A stretch of DNA of 64,000 nt from Marinoscillum pacificum (GCF_024714495.1 NZ_JAMZMJ010000005.1:186001-250000); one strand, 5' to 3'; positions 1 through 9,138 are shown, counted from the first letter of the stretch. The notes: generated by a model from the sequence alone, not told the origin. Translations and numbers: made by a program.

Positions 1-1
1 C

Positions 2-286
2 TTGACGAAATCAGACGAATCAATTAACAAGGTATATCTTGGAAGACCGTGGAGAAGTTATGCTAAAACCGTCTTTATCAATTGCGAGATGGACTCTCAC
101 ATCACTCCTGTTGGTTGGAACAATTGGGGATCAGCGGAAAAAGAAAAAACGGTCTTTTACGCTGAATATCAATCAGCAGGTCCTGGAGCTAATGACCAGA
201 ATCGCACCACCTGGTCACACATACTAAGCAAAAAAGAGGCTGCCAAATACCAACTCAATAACATATTCGGCAACTGGCAGCCATAA
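2..286 (+). CDS. Pectin methylesterase (CE8), C-terminal part only
   Basis: The reading frame is open to the left edge, so only about the last 95 residues of a pectinesterase are present. The family hallmark LGRPWR, whose arginine lies in the active site, is visible, followed by the typical VGWNNWG and YAEY segments and a C-terminal IFGNWQP close to that of the complete enzyme at 9139-10107. The enzyme de-esterifies methylated homogalacturonan so that polygalacturonases and lyases can act. A methionine cannot be the true start because the upstream two thirds of the protein are missing. The gene ends 4 bp from the convergent DUF4861 gene. Confidence 0.9.
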   Translation: MTKSDESINKVYLGRPWRSYAKTVFINCEMDSHITPVGWNNWGSAEKEKTVFYAEYQSAGPGANDQNRTTWSHILSKKEAAKYQLNNIFGNWQP

Positions 287-290
287 GATT

Positions 291-1490
291 TTATTCAACG
301 GCGATTTTCAGAGGTTGATTCAATTTAGTAGCTTCTTTCAACAGTAATAGCTCGAATTCAGCCATAGAAGAAATTGGGTTGATACCTTTTTCCCATACAG
401 CCATGAAGTAATAAGTCAATTCCTTTTCTGGATTGAATAACACCACGTGACTTCCTGCTCCACTAACCTCATCCTGAATGGAAGAATTTTCAACGATAAT
501 CGCCAATCCCATTTTATCATTATTCAGACTAAAGTCTCCATAAGTAGCAAAAATGCGATAATCACCATCTATTATATCCAAATATTCCTCACCTTCATTC
601 TCCACCAATCCAGTGCAAAAACCTTCTAAAGGAGTAGAAAAATTCAATTTATGAGTAGTAAGCGCTGAGCCAGCCTGAATTCGAATGGTTGAAGTTAAAT
701 CTGTTGACACCCCTCCATCTTTCCATCCATAATAATTGGTAACTATTTCAGATTCCAGCAATCCATTCTTAGCAATGGCACAGGTTACTGAATCTGTTTC
801 CTTGAATCTGAAAAGGGTATCATTTCTAAACTGACCGATAGATCCTAAACCCAGGGTCTTGCCTACTTTCAGCAAATCCAGTCCCCAATCACTTAATTCA
901 TGATAAGAATCAAACCCATCCTGACCAACGTCTTGCAACACAGGCTCAGGCTTGGTTTTACCAAAAACATCCATCCCGTTACGCCAGTCCAGATAGAATC
1001 GATATCCCATTTTATCTGACTCCCATCCTGGCCCTTCATAGCGAATAAAATACGTATGATCTGTATGCTGATCTGGTACTCTTAAAAAATCAAGGTTCAC
1101 AAATTCACCACCAACATATTCCTCTTCAGTCCACTCTCCTCCTTCTTTTATAGATATCTCAGCCTGGGTTAATTTCTCTGATGTTTTTGGTGATTCCACA
1201 GTTTCAATCACCAACTCAGTGCTGGTGGAAGGCGGTAATGAAACCAGCACATTAACCTGATCATTTTCTCCATCATTGTCCAGGTCTACAAACTCAGACG
1301 GAACAATTTCTCCCCCTATTTTAATTTGATTTCCCTTCACACCCTCAGGCAACACATAAGTCACTACTTCAGCTCTTTGCATCGCTGATGGGTTCGTAAT
1401 TTTAACAATTGGTGTATTTTCCTTTGGAGATGGCGAGCATGATGTCAATACCATAATTACTCCCACAAATGGTATAGCTAAGTTCTTCAT
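291..1490 (-). CDS. DUF4861 family lipoprotein
   Basis: A 399-residue protein with a lipoprotein signal (hydrophobic stretch ending LTSC, Cys18). It is closely similar along its length to the product of 24303-25526: both contain RYEGPGWESD or QYEGPGWESD, a following RNG-x-D-x-FGKT block, and near residue 69 a D-x-D-x-D-G loop (D69, D71, D73, G74) resembling a calcium-binding loop. DUF4861 proteins are recurrent in pectin loci of Bacteroidota; I know of no firmly established activity. Its start lies 75 bp from a LacI-type operator (1565-1584), so it is probably co-regulated with the uronate genes. A secreted enzyme on uronic-acid oligosaccharides is inference. Confidence 0.8.
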   Translation of the reverse strand: MKNLAIPFVGVIMVLTSCSPSPKENTPIVKITNPSAMQRAEVVTYVLPEGVKGNQIKIGGEIVPSEFVDLDNDGENDQVNVLVSLPPSTSTELVIETVESPKTSEKLTQAEISIKEGGEWTEEEYVGGEFVNLDFLRVPDQHTDHTYFIRYEGPGWESDKMGYRFYLDWRNGMDVFGKTKPEPVLQDVGQDGFDSYHELSDWGLDLLKVGKTLGLGSIGQFRNDTLFRFKETDSVTCAIAKNGLLESEIVTNYYGWKDGGVSTDLTSTIRIQAGSALTTHKLNFSTPLEGFCTGLVENEGEEYLDIIDGDYRIFATYGDFSLNNDKMGLAIIVENSSIQDEVSGAGSHVVLFNPEKELTYYFMAVWEKGINPISSMAEFELLLLKEATKLNQPLKIAVE

Positions 1491-1564
1491 AAGTTTCAGG
1501 TTTTAAGAGTATAGAAACTCCATTGTATGGATATTAAGTACCGAATTTATTAGTTTAAAACTAA

Positions 1565-1584
1565 TTGCGCAATCGTTTACACTT
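1565..1584. promoter_or_regulatory. LacI-type operator in the DUF4861/lacI intergenic region
   Basis: The sequence TTGCGCAATCGTTTACACTT shares its first 16 bases exactly with the palindrome at 2851-2870. It has the central CpG typical of LacI-family operators. It lies between the divergent DUF4861 and LacI genes and could control both. The rest of 1491-1769 is AT-rich with nothing else recognisable. Confidence 0.6.
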
Positions 1585-1769
1585 ATTTTTATATCAGCTA
1601 CATTCGAATAAATTGCAATAATTGCAATAAAATCATTATTATAGAGCTATAAATTAACAATCTGCTCATCACAACTCCTTACAAGAAAGAGAAAATTGAG
1701 CAATCCATTACGCAAAAAGAGCGAATTTTCCTTCGTAACTTTGCACTGTTTGCGAAAACACCCAAGAGA

Positions 1770-2807
1770 TTGAAAGGAAAAAAGACGACAATACACGAGA
1801 TTGCTAAAGCGTTGAATACGACCGCCTCGACTGTTTCTCGTGCACTAAATAACAATCCTCGCATCAGTGAGGAAACCCGAAACAAGGTTTTGAAAATGGC
1901 TGAGAAATTGGGCTATGAACCCAACACCATGGCCGCATCTCTTCGTCGGGGACATTCAAAAATCATCGGCATTATTGTACCCTATGCAGATAGGATATTC
2001 TTCTCCTCCGTAATACGTGGCATCGAAGAAGAAGTCAAGAAATCTGGATACAATGTAATCATCTGTCAATCTTATGAAAAGATCGAAAATGAGGTGGACG
2101 ATGTGAATGCACTAATGGCAGCACAGGTAGCTGGGATCATTATTTCGATCTCGCGCGAGACCAATAAATACGATCACCTGAAAAAGGTAATGAACAAAAA
2201 TAAGCCACTCGTATTATTTGATCGGACAGCTGAAACCATTAACACTTCGTCTGTTGCGATAGATGACTTTCAAGGGGCGTATTCTGCTGTAAATCACTTA
2301 ATAGAGAACGGATTCAAACAAATTGCCTTTTTCTCTGGCAACAAAAAAGTCAGCATTTTCCGTGAGCGTTTTAGAGGCTACCAAGCTGCTATGCGCGATA
2401 ACAACCTCCTCATTCCTGATGAATATATCATCGAAGTTCCCAGTGATGTAGATCAAGGAAAGCTAGTAACTCAGCAACTGATGAGTTTACCAAATCCACC
2501 TGATGCCATTTGTTCTTCGTCGGATTTCTCAGCATTGGGAGCCATCAAGTGGTTAAAAGAAAACAACTTCAAAGTCCCTGATGATGTGGGTGTAATAGGG
2601 TTCGGAAACGATCCGTTTACACAATACCTGGAGCCGACTATGACATCTGTAGATCAAAAGAGTAAAGACATGGGAAAGACCGCCGCCCAAGTTCTACTGG
2701 AACAACTGGAAGGTAAAAACTCTATTGCCAGAAAAGTGCTCTTAAGCCCTGAGTTGATCATTAGAGATTCCTCTCAAAAACTAGCGATCAAGAAAGCCGC
2801 AGTATAA
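1770..2807 (+). CDS. LacI family transcriptional regulator of the pectin/galacturonate genes
   Basis: A 345-residue LacI/GalR regulator. The N-terminal helix-turn-helix reads IHEIAKALNTTASTVSRALN, followed by the hinge helix (GYEPNTMAASLRRG) and a periplasmic-binding-protein-like effector domain (IIGIIVPYADRIFFSSV onward). The start is TTG, since no upstream in-frame ATG exists and the helix-turn-helix follows at the usual distance. It is divergent from DUF4861 and directly upstream of uxaB/uxaA, with matching operators on both sides. A ligand derived from galacturonate catabolism is inferred. It is clearly different from the second LacI protein at 21218-22225. Confidence 0.9.
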   Translation: MKGKKTTIHEIAKALNTTASTVSRALNNNPRISEETRNKVLKMAEKLGYEPNTMAASLRRGHSKIIGIIVPYADRIFFSSVIRGIEEEVKKSGYNVIICQSYEKIENEVDDVNALMAAQVAGIIISISRETNKYDHLKKVMNKNKPLVLFDRTAETINTSSVAIDDFQGAYSAVNHLIENGFKQIAFFSGNKKVSIFRERFRGYQAAMRDNNLLIPDEYIIEVPSDVDQGKLVTQQLMSLPNPPDAICSSSDFSALGAIKWLKENNFKVPDDVGVIGFGNDPFTQYLEPTMTSVDQKSKDMGKTAAQVLLEQLEGKNSIARKVLLSPELIIRDSSQKLAIKKAAV

Positions 2808-2850
2808 ATTTTGAAGCTTACAGAATGCTTTTCATAATTTTTTGGTAGAA

Positions 2851-2870
2851 TTGCGCAATCGTTTACGCAA
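2851..2870. promoter_or_regulatory. LacI-type operator upstream of uxaB
   Basis: TTGCGCAATCGTTTACGCAA is a 20-bp inverted repeat with a central CG; eight of the ten base pairs are complementary across the centre. It lies 48 bp before the uxaB start codon and 44 bp after the LacI stop codon. The shared 16-mer with 1565-1584 makes a chance match unlikely. Confidence 0.7.
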
Positions 2871-2917
2871 AATTCACTACATTCACTCTAACCCCGTGAA
2901 TGAGTACCTAAAAATGA

Positions 2918-4318
2918 ATGGAAATGACAAAGAAAGATTTGCCAGTAAAGGTGATCCAATATGGTGAAGGAAACTTCCTAAGAGCCTTTGTAGACTGGAT
3001 GATAGATATATTAAACGAAAAAGGTGAATTCAACGGTAGTGTAGCTATTGTTCAGCCTTTAGAAAATGGCTTAATCAATCTCCTTAACGAACAAAACTGT
3101 GATTATCATCACGTGCGTCAGGGATTGGAAAATGGTGAAAAAGTAGATGACATACGCAAGATCACCTGCATTTCAAAAGCCATCAACCCCTTTGAAGATA
3201 CCCAGAGCTATTTTGCTTTAGCTACTGAACCCGAAGCTGAACTGATCTTTTCAAATACCACCGAGGCGGGTATTGCTTTTGATGATAATGACAAACCTGC
3301 AAGAGGTGCACTGGCCAATACTTACCCTGGAAAGCTCACACAACTTTTAAAAGCTCGTTTCGATCACTTTCATGGTGATCATGACAAAGGCTTAGCCATC
3401 ATTCCATGTGAACTGATCGAGCAAAATGGCACCAAACTAAAAGAGTGTGTTTCTCAATATGTGAAATTATGGGGATTAGGTGCTGATTTTCAAAACTGGG
3501 TGGATCATGCTTGTTCATTTGCCAATACCCTGGTTGACCGAATCGTACCTGGTTATCCAAAAGACGAAATTGAAACCTTATTGGAGCGAATCGGTGAACC
3601 TGACAAGTTGGTGGTGAAATCAGAAACATTCCATCTGTTTGTGATTCAGGCCGAAGATAAAGTAAAGGATTTATTCCCAGCAGACAAATTTGGACTGAAC
3701 GTCAAATTTGTCAATGACATCACTCCTTACAGAACGCAGAAAGTACGTATTCTCAATGGAGCCCATACTTCGATGGTGCCAATCGGACTATTGTATGGAT
3801 TGGAGACGGTAAGCGAGACCATAGAAGATCAAGAAACCGGCAAACTTATTCATGAGCTAATTTATGATGAGATCGTTCCTACCATTCAAATTCCAAATGA
3901 AGACCCTAAAGAGTTTGCTGACGCTGTAATTACACGTTTCCAAAACCCATTCATCCGACATGAGTTGATGAGTATCTCTTTGAACTCAATCTCAAAATTC
4001 AAGGTGCGAGTACTTCCTACTTTCAAAGATTATATTGCATCAAAAGGTGAATTACCGAAACGAATGACCTTTTCATTGGCTTGCCTATTGAAACTTTATA
4101 CATCAGACAAGTTTAACTTAAAGGATGACCAAAGCAATCTGGACTTCTTTGAGTCCATCAAAGTATTGAACAGTAAAAATCTGGTTGAAAAGGCTCTTTC
4201 CAATGTTGATTTCTGGGATGAAGATTTAACAGCCATTGATGGTCTGACAGAACAAGTTATCGGACACTTTGACTCTATTTCTTCTTCCGCAATGAAAGAA
4301 GCGATATACAACATTTAA
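2918..4318 (+). CDS. uxaB: Tagaturonate reductase (altronate oxidoreductase)
   Basis: A 466-residue member of the polyol-specific long-chain dehydrogenase family. It reduces D-tagaturonate to D-altronate with NADH, the second step of D-galacturonate breakdown after the uronate isomerase (not in this window). The Rossmann nucleotide loop is visible at residues 14-22 (QYGEGNFLR). The Lys-Asn-His catalytic set of the mannitol dehydrogenase superfamily appears as K275, N280 and H283 in KVRILNGAH. Two ATG codons, at 2918 and 2924, are possible starts. The gene is followed after only 5 bp by uxaA, so the two are surely one operon, under the operator at 2851-2870. Confidence 0.93.
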   Translation: MEMTKKDLPVKVIQYGEGNFLRAFVDWMIDILNEKGEFNGSVAIVQPLENGLINLLNEQNCDYHHVRQGLENGEKVDDIRKITCISKAINPFEDTQSYFALATEPEAELIFSNTTEAGIAFDDNDKPARGALANTYPGKLTQLLKARFDHFHGDHDKGLAIIPCELIEQNGTKLKECVSQYVKLWGLGADFQNWVDHACSFANTLVDRIVPGYPKDEIETLLERIGEPDKLVVKSETFHLFVIQAEDKVKDLFPADKFGLNVKFVNDITPYRTQKVRILNGAHTSMVPIGLLYGLETVSETIEDQETGKLIHELIYDEIVPTIQIPNEDPKEFADAVITRFQNPFIRHELMSISLNSISKFKVRVLPTFKDYIASKGELPKRMTFSLACLLKLYTSDKFNLKDDQSNLDFFESIKVLNSKNLVEKALSNVDFWDEDLTAIDGLTEQVIGHFDSISSSAMKEAIYNI

Positions 4319-4323
4319 CACCT

Positions 4324-5973
4324 ATGCGACAAGCAATTACCATAAATGAAAGCGACGATGTTGCTGTAGCCTTAAATGATTTGTCTGCTGGCACTCAAGT
4401 AAGCGTAAACGGAAAATCGATAACGCTAAAACATACCATTACAGCAAAGCACAAATTTGCACTTCAGGACTTTGCTCCAAATGACGAAGTACACATGTAC
4501 GGAGTAGTGGTAGGCACGGCCAAGTCGGCAATCCAACAAGGAGAAGCCATTACCACCTCTAATTTGGGTCACAAATCCGAATCATTCAGTGCAGTAAAGC
4601 AAGGCGATTTTACCTGGAAAGCCCCAGATGTCAGCAAATGGAAAGGCCTGACTTTTGACGGCTATCATCGAAAAGATGGACAGGTAGGTACGGCTAATTA
4701 CTGGTTGGTTTTTCCGCTGGTTTTCTGTGAAAACAGAAACATTGAAACCATCAAAAAAGCATTCAATAAAGCACTTGGATTTGAAAAACAGGATCCTTAC
4801 GTAGGATTGGTGGACAACCTGGTTTCCAAATATGAATCGGGTCAATTACAAGAGGTAGAAACGCTGGCGGTGGAAACAGCAACAGAATCCCATTCAGAAA
4901 ATCGGGTATTCGAAAACATTGATGGTATTCGCTTCCTGACACATCAGGGCGGATGCGGCGGCACTCGACAAGATGCAGAAGTGCTTTGCAGACTACTTTC
5001 TGGATACATCAACAATCCAAACGTTGCCGGTGCTACAGTATTGAGCCTTGGCTGTCAGAATGCACAGATCCAAATGTTTAAAGATGCCATGGACTCCATT
5101 AATCCAAACATGGAGAAACCGGTCATCATACTGGATCAGCAAGCAATGGGAACAGAGAAAGACCTGGTTAAAACAGCGATTACCAAAACGTTCTTAGCGT
5201 TGGTAGATGCCAACCAGCAAACACGTCAGCCAGCACCGCTGAGCAAACTCACCATAGGTCTTGAATGTGGAGGTTCCGATGGATTCTCCGGCATCTCAGC
5301 CAATCCATCTATCGGTTACACCAGTGATTTGGTGGTAGCACTTGGTGGAAAAGCGATCCTATCGGAGTTTCCTGAGCTATGTGGTGTGGAACAAGAACTC
5401 ATAAACCGCATGAACGAAAGCGATCATGCCGAAAAGTTTGTAGACATCATGCGTCGATATGAAAAAGCTGCCATTGAAGCGGGTTCAGGATTTGATATGA
5501 ATCCATCTCCAGGAAATATCAAAGATGGTTTGATCACGGACGCTATGAAGTCAGCCGGTGCGGCGAAGAAAGGCGGCACCTCTCCTGTAGCCGATGTGCT
5601 AGACTATACGGAATACGCGAATAAACCTGGTTTGAACCTGTTATGCACGCCTGGCAATGATGTGGAATCTACAACAGGTTTGGCTGGTTCTGGTGCCAAT
5701 GTCATTCTGTTTACCACAGGTCTGGGAACCCCTACTGGAAATCCAGTTACCCCTGTCCTAAAAGTAAGCTCAAACACCAAACTTGCTGAGAAAATGCCTG
5801 ATATCATCGATATAGATACCGGTGCTGTGATTCGTGGAGAAAAGTCCATCGAGCAAATGGGCGCAGAGATACTCGATCATATCATAGAAATAGCCAGTGG
5901 ACGAAAAACAGCCAAAGCCATGGATTTAGAACAATACGACTTCATACCATGGAAACGTGGCGTATCCTTGTAA
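4324..5973 (+). CDS. uxaA: Altronate dehydratase
   Basis: A 549-residue full-length UxaA protein that dehydrates D-altronate to 2-keto-3-deoxygluconate. An N-terminal SAF-like UxaA domain (about residues 1-95) is followed by the large catalytic domain with HQGGCGGTRQD (H207, C211), LGCQNAQ and LECGGSDGFSG (C315), the Cys/His-rich motifs conserved in altronate and galactarate dehydratases. It sits 5 bp behind uxaB. A second, very similar copy is at 19505-21109 in a different sugar operon. The last steps of the pathway, KDG kinase and aldolase, are not in this window. Confidence 0.93.
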   Translation: MRQAITINESDDVAVALNDLSAGTQVSVNGKSITLKHTITAKHKFALQDFAPNDEVHMYGVVVGTAKSAIQQGEAITTSNLGHKSESFSAVKQGDFTWKAPDVSKWKGLTFDGYHRKDGQVGTANYWLVFPLVFCENRNIETIKKAFNKALGFEKQDPYVGLVDNLVSKYESGQLQEVETLAVETATESHSENRVFENIDGIRFLTHQGGCGGTRQDAEVLCRLLSGYINNPNVAGATVLSLGCQNAQIQMFKDAMDSINPNMEKPVIILDQQAMGTEKDLVKTAITKTFLALVDANQQTRQPAPLSKLTIGLECGGSDGFSGISANPSIGYTSDLVVALGGKAILSEFPELCGVEQELINRMNESDHAEKFVDIMRRYEKAAIEAGSGFDMNPSPGNIKDGLITDAMKSAGAAKKGGTSPVADVLDYTEYANKPGLNLLCTPGNDVESTTGLAGSGANVILFTTGLGTPTGNPVTPVLKVSSNTKLAEKMPDIIDIDTGAVIRGEKSIEQMGAEILDHIIEIASGRKTAKAMDLEQYDFIPWKRGVSL

Positions 5974-6003
5974 ACCAGATCTCAACATCCCTAACCTTCC
6001 AAA

Positions 6004-7200
6004 ATGATACACAGAACCATACTTCTTTCTCTAGCAGCTGCAGTACTTCATGCCTGCTCTCCTAAGACAGAACAAAAACAAGAAACTAAAGAGCAAGAGC
6101 CTATTTATGTACGAATGGCGGACTCTGAACTCCAACGCAACCCAGATCCTCGGTTGATAGATTTTCGGGAAAAGCCAAAATGGGAATATACCAATGGTCT
6201 GATGTTGCTTTCTTTTTATAAAGTCTGGAAAAAAACCGGTGATGAGCGATTTCTGAATTATGGAAAGGCTTACATGGATTCCATGATTACAGCAGATGGC
6301 AAAATCCTCACGTACAAACTGACTGATTACAACATCGACAGAGTAAATCCTGGTAAATTCCTGATGTTGCTCAATCAAATAGATCATAAAGCCAAGTATG
6401 ATTCAGCCATCCAAACCCTGAGAGATCAGATGAAAGGTCATCCAAGAACTTCTGAAGGTGGTTTTTGGCATAAGAAAATCTATGAACATCAGATGTGGCT
6501 GGATGGATTGTATATGGGAAGCCCATTTCTTGCCCAATATGCAGCATTGTACAATGAACCGGAGCTTTTTGATGACATAGCCAAACAATTTCTGCAGATA
6601 GAGAAGCATTCATACAGTGAAGAAAAACAACTCTATTACCATGGATGGGATGAGAGTAAGAGTCAGAAATGGGCGGATCCGGAAACAGGACTATCACCTG
6701 AGTTATGGGGACGAGCTATGGGATGGTTTGCCATGGCAGTGGTAGATGTACTTGATTACTTCCCGGAAGATCACCCGAATCGCGACACGCTCATCCACAT
6801 TGCCCAAAAAGTAGCAACTGGCATTGAAAAATATCAGGACAGCAAAAGTGGCGTATGGTATCAGGTGTTGGACAAAGGTGATCAGGAAGGAAATTACCTC
6901 GAATCCTCTTGCTCTAGCATGTTTGTCTATATGCTAGCCAAGGCTCTAAAAAATGGCTATATAGACCCCTCCTATCAGGCGGTCGCAGATAAAGGTTATG
7001 AAGGTATCTTGCAGGAATTTATCAAAGAAAATGAAGACGGTACTATCAGTTTAACCAAGGTATGCGGTGTGGCTGGATTGGGTGGTAACCCGTATCGTGA
7101 TGGCACTTACGAGTACTATATCAATGAAATTATTCGAGACAATGACCCGAAAGGTGTAGGGCCTTTCATCATGGCTTCCTTGCTAATGGAAGAGAAATAA
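6004..7200 (+). CDS. GH105 unsaturated rhamnogalacturonyl/galacturonyl hydrolase, lipoprotein
   Basis: A 398-residue (alpha/alpha)6-barrel glycoside hydrolase of the YteR/YesR type. It removes 4,5-unsaturated uronic acids from the ends of lyase products of rhamnogalacturonan or homogalacturonan. A lipoprotein signal ends at HAC (Cys18), so it probably acts at the periplasmic or surface face. The characteristic MWLDGLYMGSPFLAQYA carries the candidate catalytic Asp167; ELWGRAMGWFAMA and the C-terminal VCGVAGLGG block are also typical. It is the third gene of the uxaB-uxaA transcription unit (30 bp gap) and ends at a strong terminator. Confidence 0.88.
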   Translation: MIHRTILLSLAAAVLHACSPKTEQKQETKEQEPIYVRMADSELQRNPDPRLIDFREKPKWEYTNGLMLLSFYKVWKKTGDERFLNYGKAYMDSMITADGKILTYKLTDYNIDRVNPGKFLMLLNQIDHKAKYDSAIQTLRDQMKGHPRTSEGGFWHKKIYEHQMWLDGLYMGSPFLAQYAALYNEPELFDDIAKQFLQIEKHSYSEEKQLYYHGWDESKSQKWADPETGLSPELWGRAMGWFAMAVVDVLDYFPEDHPNRDTLIHIAQKVATGIEKYQDSKSGVWYQVLDKGDQEGNYLESSCSSMFVYMLAKALKNGYIDPSYQAVADKGYEGILQEFIKENEDGTISLTKVCGVAGLGGNPYRDGTYEYYINEIIRDNDPKGVGPFIMASLLMEEK

Positions 7201-7227
7201 CAATTTATTATTTGGTTTTAGATCGAG

Positions 7228-7258
7228 CACCCTGCGCATTTTGTGTAGGGTGTTTTTT
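7228..7258 (+). terminator. Rho-independent terminator after the GH105 gene
   Basis: CACCCT and AGGGTG arms with an inner CGCA/TGTG pairing form a stem, followed by six T residues. It ends the uxaB-uxaA-GH105 transcript. Confidence 0.85.
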
Positions 7259-7349
7259 GTTTAATATCATCCTATAACTTGACACGTACTGGTTAAAATG
7301 CTATTTTACCAGTTCGAAATATGTATTAAAAAACTCAAATTGATTAACT

Positions 7350-7679
7350 ATGCAAAAATCACTTTTAATTGCTGTTTTCTTTGTTTTTGGTATAACAGCC
7401 TCTCAATCGACCTATGCCCGCAAAATGTGGGTATCTGTCAAAATCGACAATGCTACGGTGAAAGTGAAAGGTGATGAGATTTATGTTAAAGGTTTCCTAC
7501 TTTCACTAGATCATTCCGAGGAATCAGCCGTCAATTATTTATTGGACACTAAATGGACTTTGGGAAGAAAATGTAGAATAATAGACAAATCCATAGAAGG
7601 ATCTAAGTTCACCGCTGATGGCTCTGTCAAATCTGCTGTTAAAGCATGGAAAGAATGGCGGTGGCTTGCTGAGTCTTGA
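7350..7679 (+). CDS. Small secreted protein of unknown function
   Basis: A 109-residue protein with a signal peptide (MQKSLLIAVFFVFGITASQS, cleavage likely near Ala23) and an 85-residue mature part rich in beta-prone segments, Lys and Trp, ending KEWRWLAES. I recognise no family. It is a single-gene unit with its own terminator, between the GH105 gene and the toxin-antitoxin pair, and belongs to a patch of accessory genes rather than to the pectin operons. Confidence 0.6.
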   Translation: MQKSLLIAVFFVFGITASQSTYARKMWVSVKIDNATVKVKGDEIYVKGFLLSLDHSEESAVNYLLDTKWTLGRKCRIIDKSIEGSKFTADGSVKSAVKAWKEWRWLAES

Positions 7680-7707
7680 TCTAAACTTGCTATAAAAATA
7701 TTAGAAG

Positions 7708-7738
7708 ACACCCAGCATGATGATGTTGGGTGTTTTTG
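7708..7738 (+). terminator. Terminator after the small secreted protein gene
   Basis: ACACCCA and TGGGTGT form a perfect 7-bp stem with extra inner pairing, followed by a run of five T residues. Confidence 0.85.
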
Positions 7739-7785
7739 TTTAAACTTTTTACTTATCTTGCACGTTAGTAACGCGTAACAGGACT

Positions 7786-8067
7786 ATGATTATTTCATTC
7801 GGTTCGAAAGAGACGGAAAAGGTGTGGAATGGCGAAAGAGTTAAAAAGTGGCCTCTAGAAATTCAAACAATTGGAAGAAGAAAGTTAAGAATGTTAAACA
7901 ACTCTCAATCTATTTTGGACCTAAGAATACCTCCTTCAAATAGGCTTGAAAAGTTGGGAGGAAATCTCAAGGAGTACTACAGAATTAGAATTAATGATCA
8001 ATGGCGCATAATTTTTATTTGGGAAGACAATAACGCCAACGAAGTAGAGATTATAGACTATCATTAA
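7786..8067 (+). CDS. higB: HigB/RelE-type toxin of a type II toxin-antitoxin pair
   Basis: A 93-residue RelE/ParE-superfamily protein of the HigB subgroup. It shows the pattern RRKLRMLNNSQSILDLRIPPSNRLEKLGG followed by YYRIRINDQWRIIFIWED, where the conserved Arg and Trp residues of the RNase fold lie. Such toxins cleave mRNA at the ribosome when the antitoxin is degraded. The gene is 9 bp before the antitoxin gene, with the toxin first, the order typical of hig loci. Confidence 0.88.
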   Translation: MIISFGSKETEKVWNGERVKKWPLEIQTIGRRKLRMLNNSQSILDLRIPPSNRLEKLGGNLKEYYRIRINDQWRIIFIWEDNNANEVEIIDYH

Positions 8068-8076
8068 AGTTAGATA

Positions 8077-8367
8077 ATGAGCAAATTACCAAACATACAT
8101 CCAGGAGAGGTTTTACAGGAAGAATTCCTCAAGCCAATGGAGATTTCTGCCTATCGTCTATCAAAAGACATTGGTATTCCGCAAACCAGAACCAGTGAAA
8201 TCCTCAAGAACAAACGACGAATTACAGCTGACACAGCCTTGCGATTGAGTAAATATTTTGGAACCACAGCAAAATTCTGGTTGGGATTGCAGGATGATTA
8301 TGACCTTGAAGAGGAACTTTCACAAAAGGCGGAAGAAATTGCTTCAATATCACCAGTTACAGCATAA
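8077..8367 (+). CDS. higA: HigA antitoxin, XRE family
   Basis: A 96-residue antitoxin beginning with the family signature HPGEVLQEEFL. It is followed by a helix-turn-helix (ISAYRLSKDIGIPQTRTSEILKNKR) and the typical TADTALRLSKYFGTTAKFWLGLQ segment. It neutralises HigB and represses the operon. The stop codon lies inside the first copy of the duplicated terminator sequence at 8366-8417. Confidence 0.92.
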   Translation: MSKLPNIHPGEVLQEEFLKPMEISAYRLSKDIGIPQTRTSEILKNKRRITADTALRLSKYFGTTAKFWLGLQDDYDLEEELSQKAEEIASISPVTA

Positions 8368-8417
8368 ATAAAAATACCCCGCTCTTGTGAGCAAGGTGAC
8401 TGGAAATATGAAATTGG
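8366..8417 (-). repeat. Copy of the pectin-operon terminator sequence (left copy)
   Basis: These 52 bases match 9052-9103 with three mismatches and no gap. Both contain the CCCGCTC-TTGT-GAGC hairpin with an A-run on its left, so the structure works as a terminator only when read on the minus strand. In this position no minus-strand gene needs it, which suggests a duplication. The left copy has one stem mismatch (GCAAGG for GCAGGG). Confidence 0.8.
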
Positions 8418-8452
8418 ATCAAGTATTGTGCTTTATAAAAAGTAATTAAATA

Positions 8453-9037
8453 ATGAGTAACAAGCCCAATCCATTTCTCTCCATTTGGACCAAACCTCGA
8501 TGGACAATAGAGCATTTCACTCGCAAGCATGAGTCCGACAGCTTATACATTCTACCTTTTATATTTTACGGAATTTATGCTGGGTTAGAAATCAGTAAAG
8601 ACGTTGAACTGCTATTTGACGCTAATCCTACTTTAGAAATCAAAATTGGAGCCAGGGCAACATGTATACTTTGTGCAATCGCATTAATTATTTTGATATT
8701 AGGTAAGGTACAACCATGGATCATTCAGTTAATAGGCCGGTTATGGAATGGCAAAGCCACAGTCAATCAGCTAGGAACAGTATCAGCACTCGCTCACATT
8801 CCTTATATACTAGTTTTGATCTATGAAATTATTGCTATGCCCTTAGGAATCGATTCATCCACTAATCCTTACTACTTCATTTTTTCTTATATAATTCAAA
8901 TATTAGTGATTCGTATCACCATCATTGGTATTTCAAAGGCACAAAAATTCGGTTACCTATTTGCTCTGATGAATTGGCTTTTATCATTTTTACCGATCTT
9001 ATTAATTCAGATTTGGATAATAATCATTCGAAGTTGA
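8453..9037 (+). CDS. Yip1-like integral membrane protein of unknown function
   Basis: A 194-residue protein with a cytoplasmic N-terminus containing WTKPRWTIEHF, the kind of start seen in Yip1-domain proteins of Bacteroidota, then about five hydrophobic segments (for example near residues 65-85, 110-130, 140-163 and 170-192). I can assign no function. It lies exactly between the two 52-bp terminator copies and does not share the direction of the pectin operon to its right, so it looks like inserted cargo. Confidence 0.6.
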   Translation: MSNKPNPFLSIWTKPRWTIEHFTRKHESDSLYILPFIFYGIYAGLEISKDVELLFDANPTLEIKIGARATCILCAIALIILILGKVQPWIIQLIGRLWNGKATVNQLGTVSALAHIPYILVLIYEIIAMPLGIDSSTNPYYFIFSYIIQILVIRITIIGISKAQKFGYLFALMNWLLSFLPILLIQIWIIIIRS

Positions 9038-9051
9038 TTTTAAAAGCCTCC

Positions 9052-9103
9052 AAATAAAAACACCCCGCTCTTGTGAGCAGGGTGACTGGAAATATAAAAT
9101 TGG
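9052..9103 (-). terminator. Minus-strand terminator of the GH28-CE12-CE12-CE8 operon (right repeat copy)
   Basis: Read on the minus strand, CCCTGCTC and GAGCGGGG arms are followed by a T-rich tail (GTTTTTATTT). It is placed 36 bp after the CE8 stop codon. This copy has the better stem and is probably the functional original of the pair with 8366-8417. Confidence 0.8.
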
Positions 9104-9138
9104 GGTTTCTTAAATGGAAGTTTGTTTCCTCTTTATGA

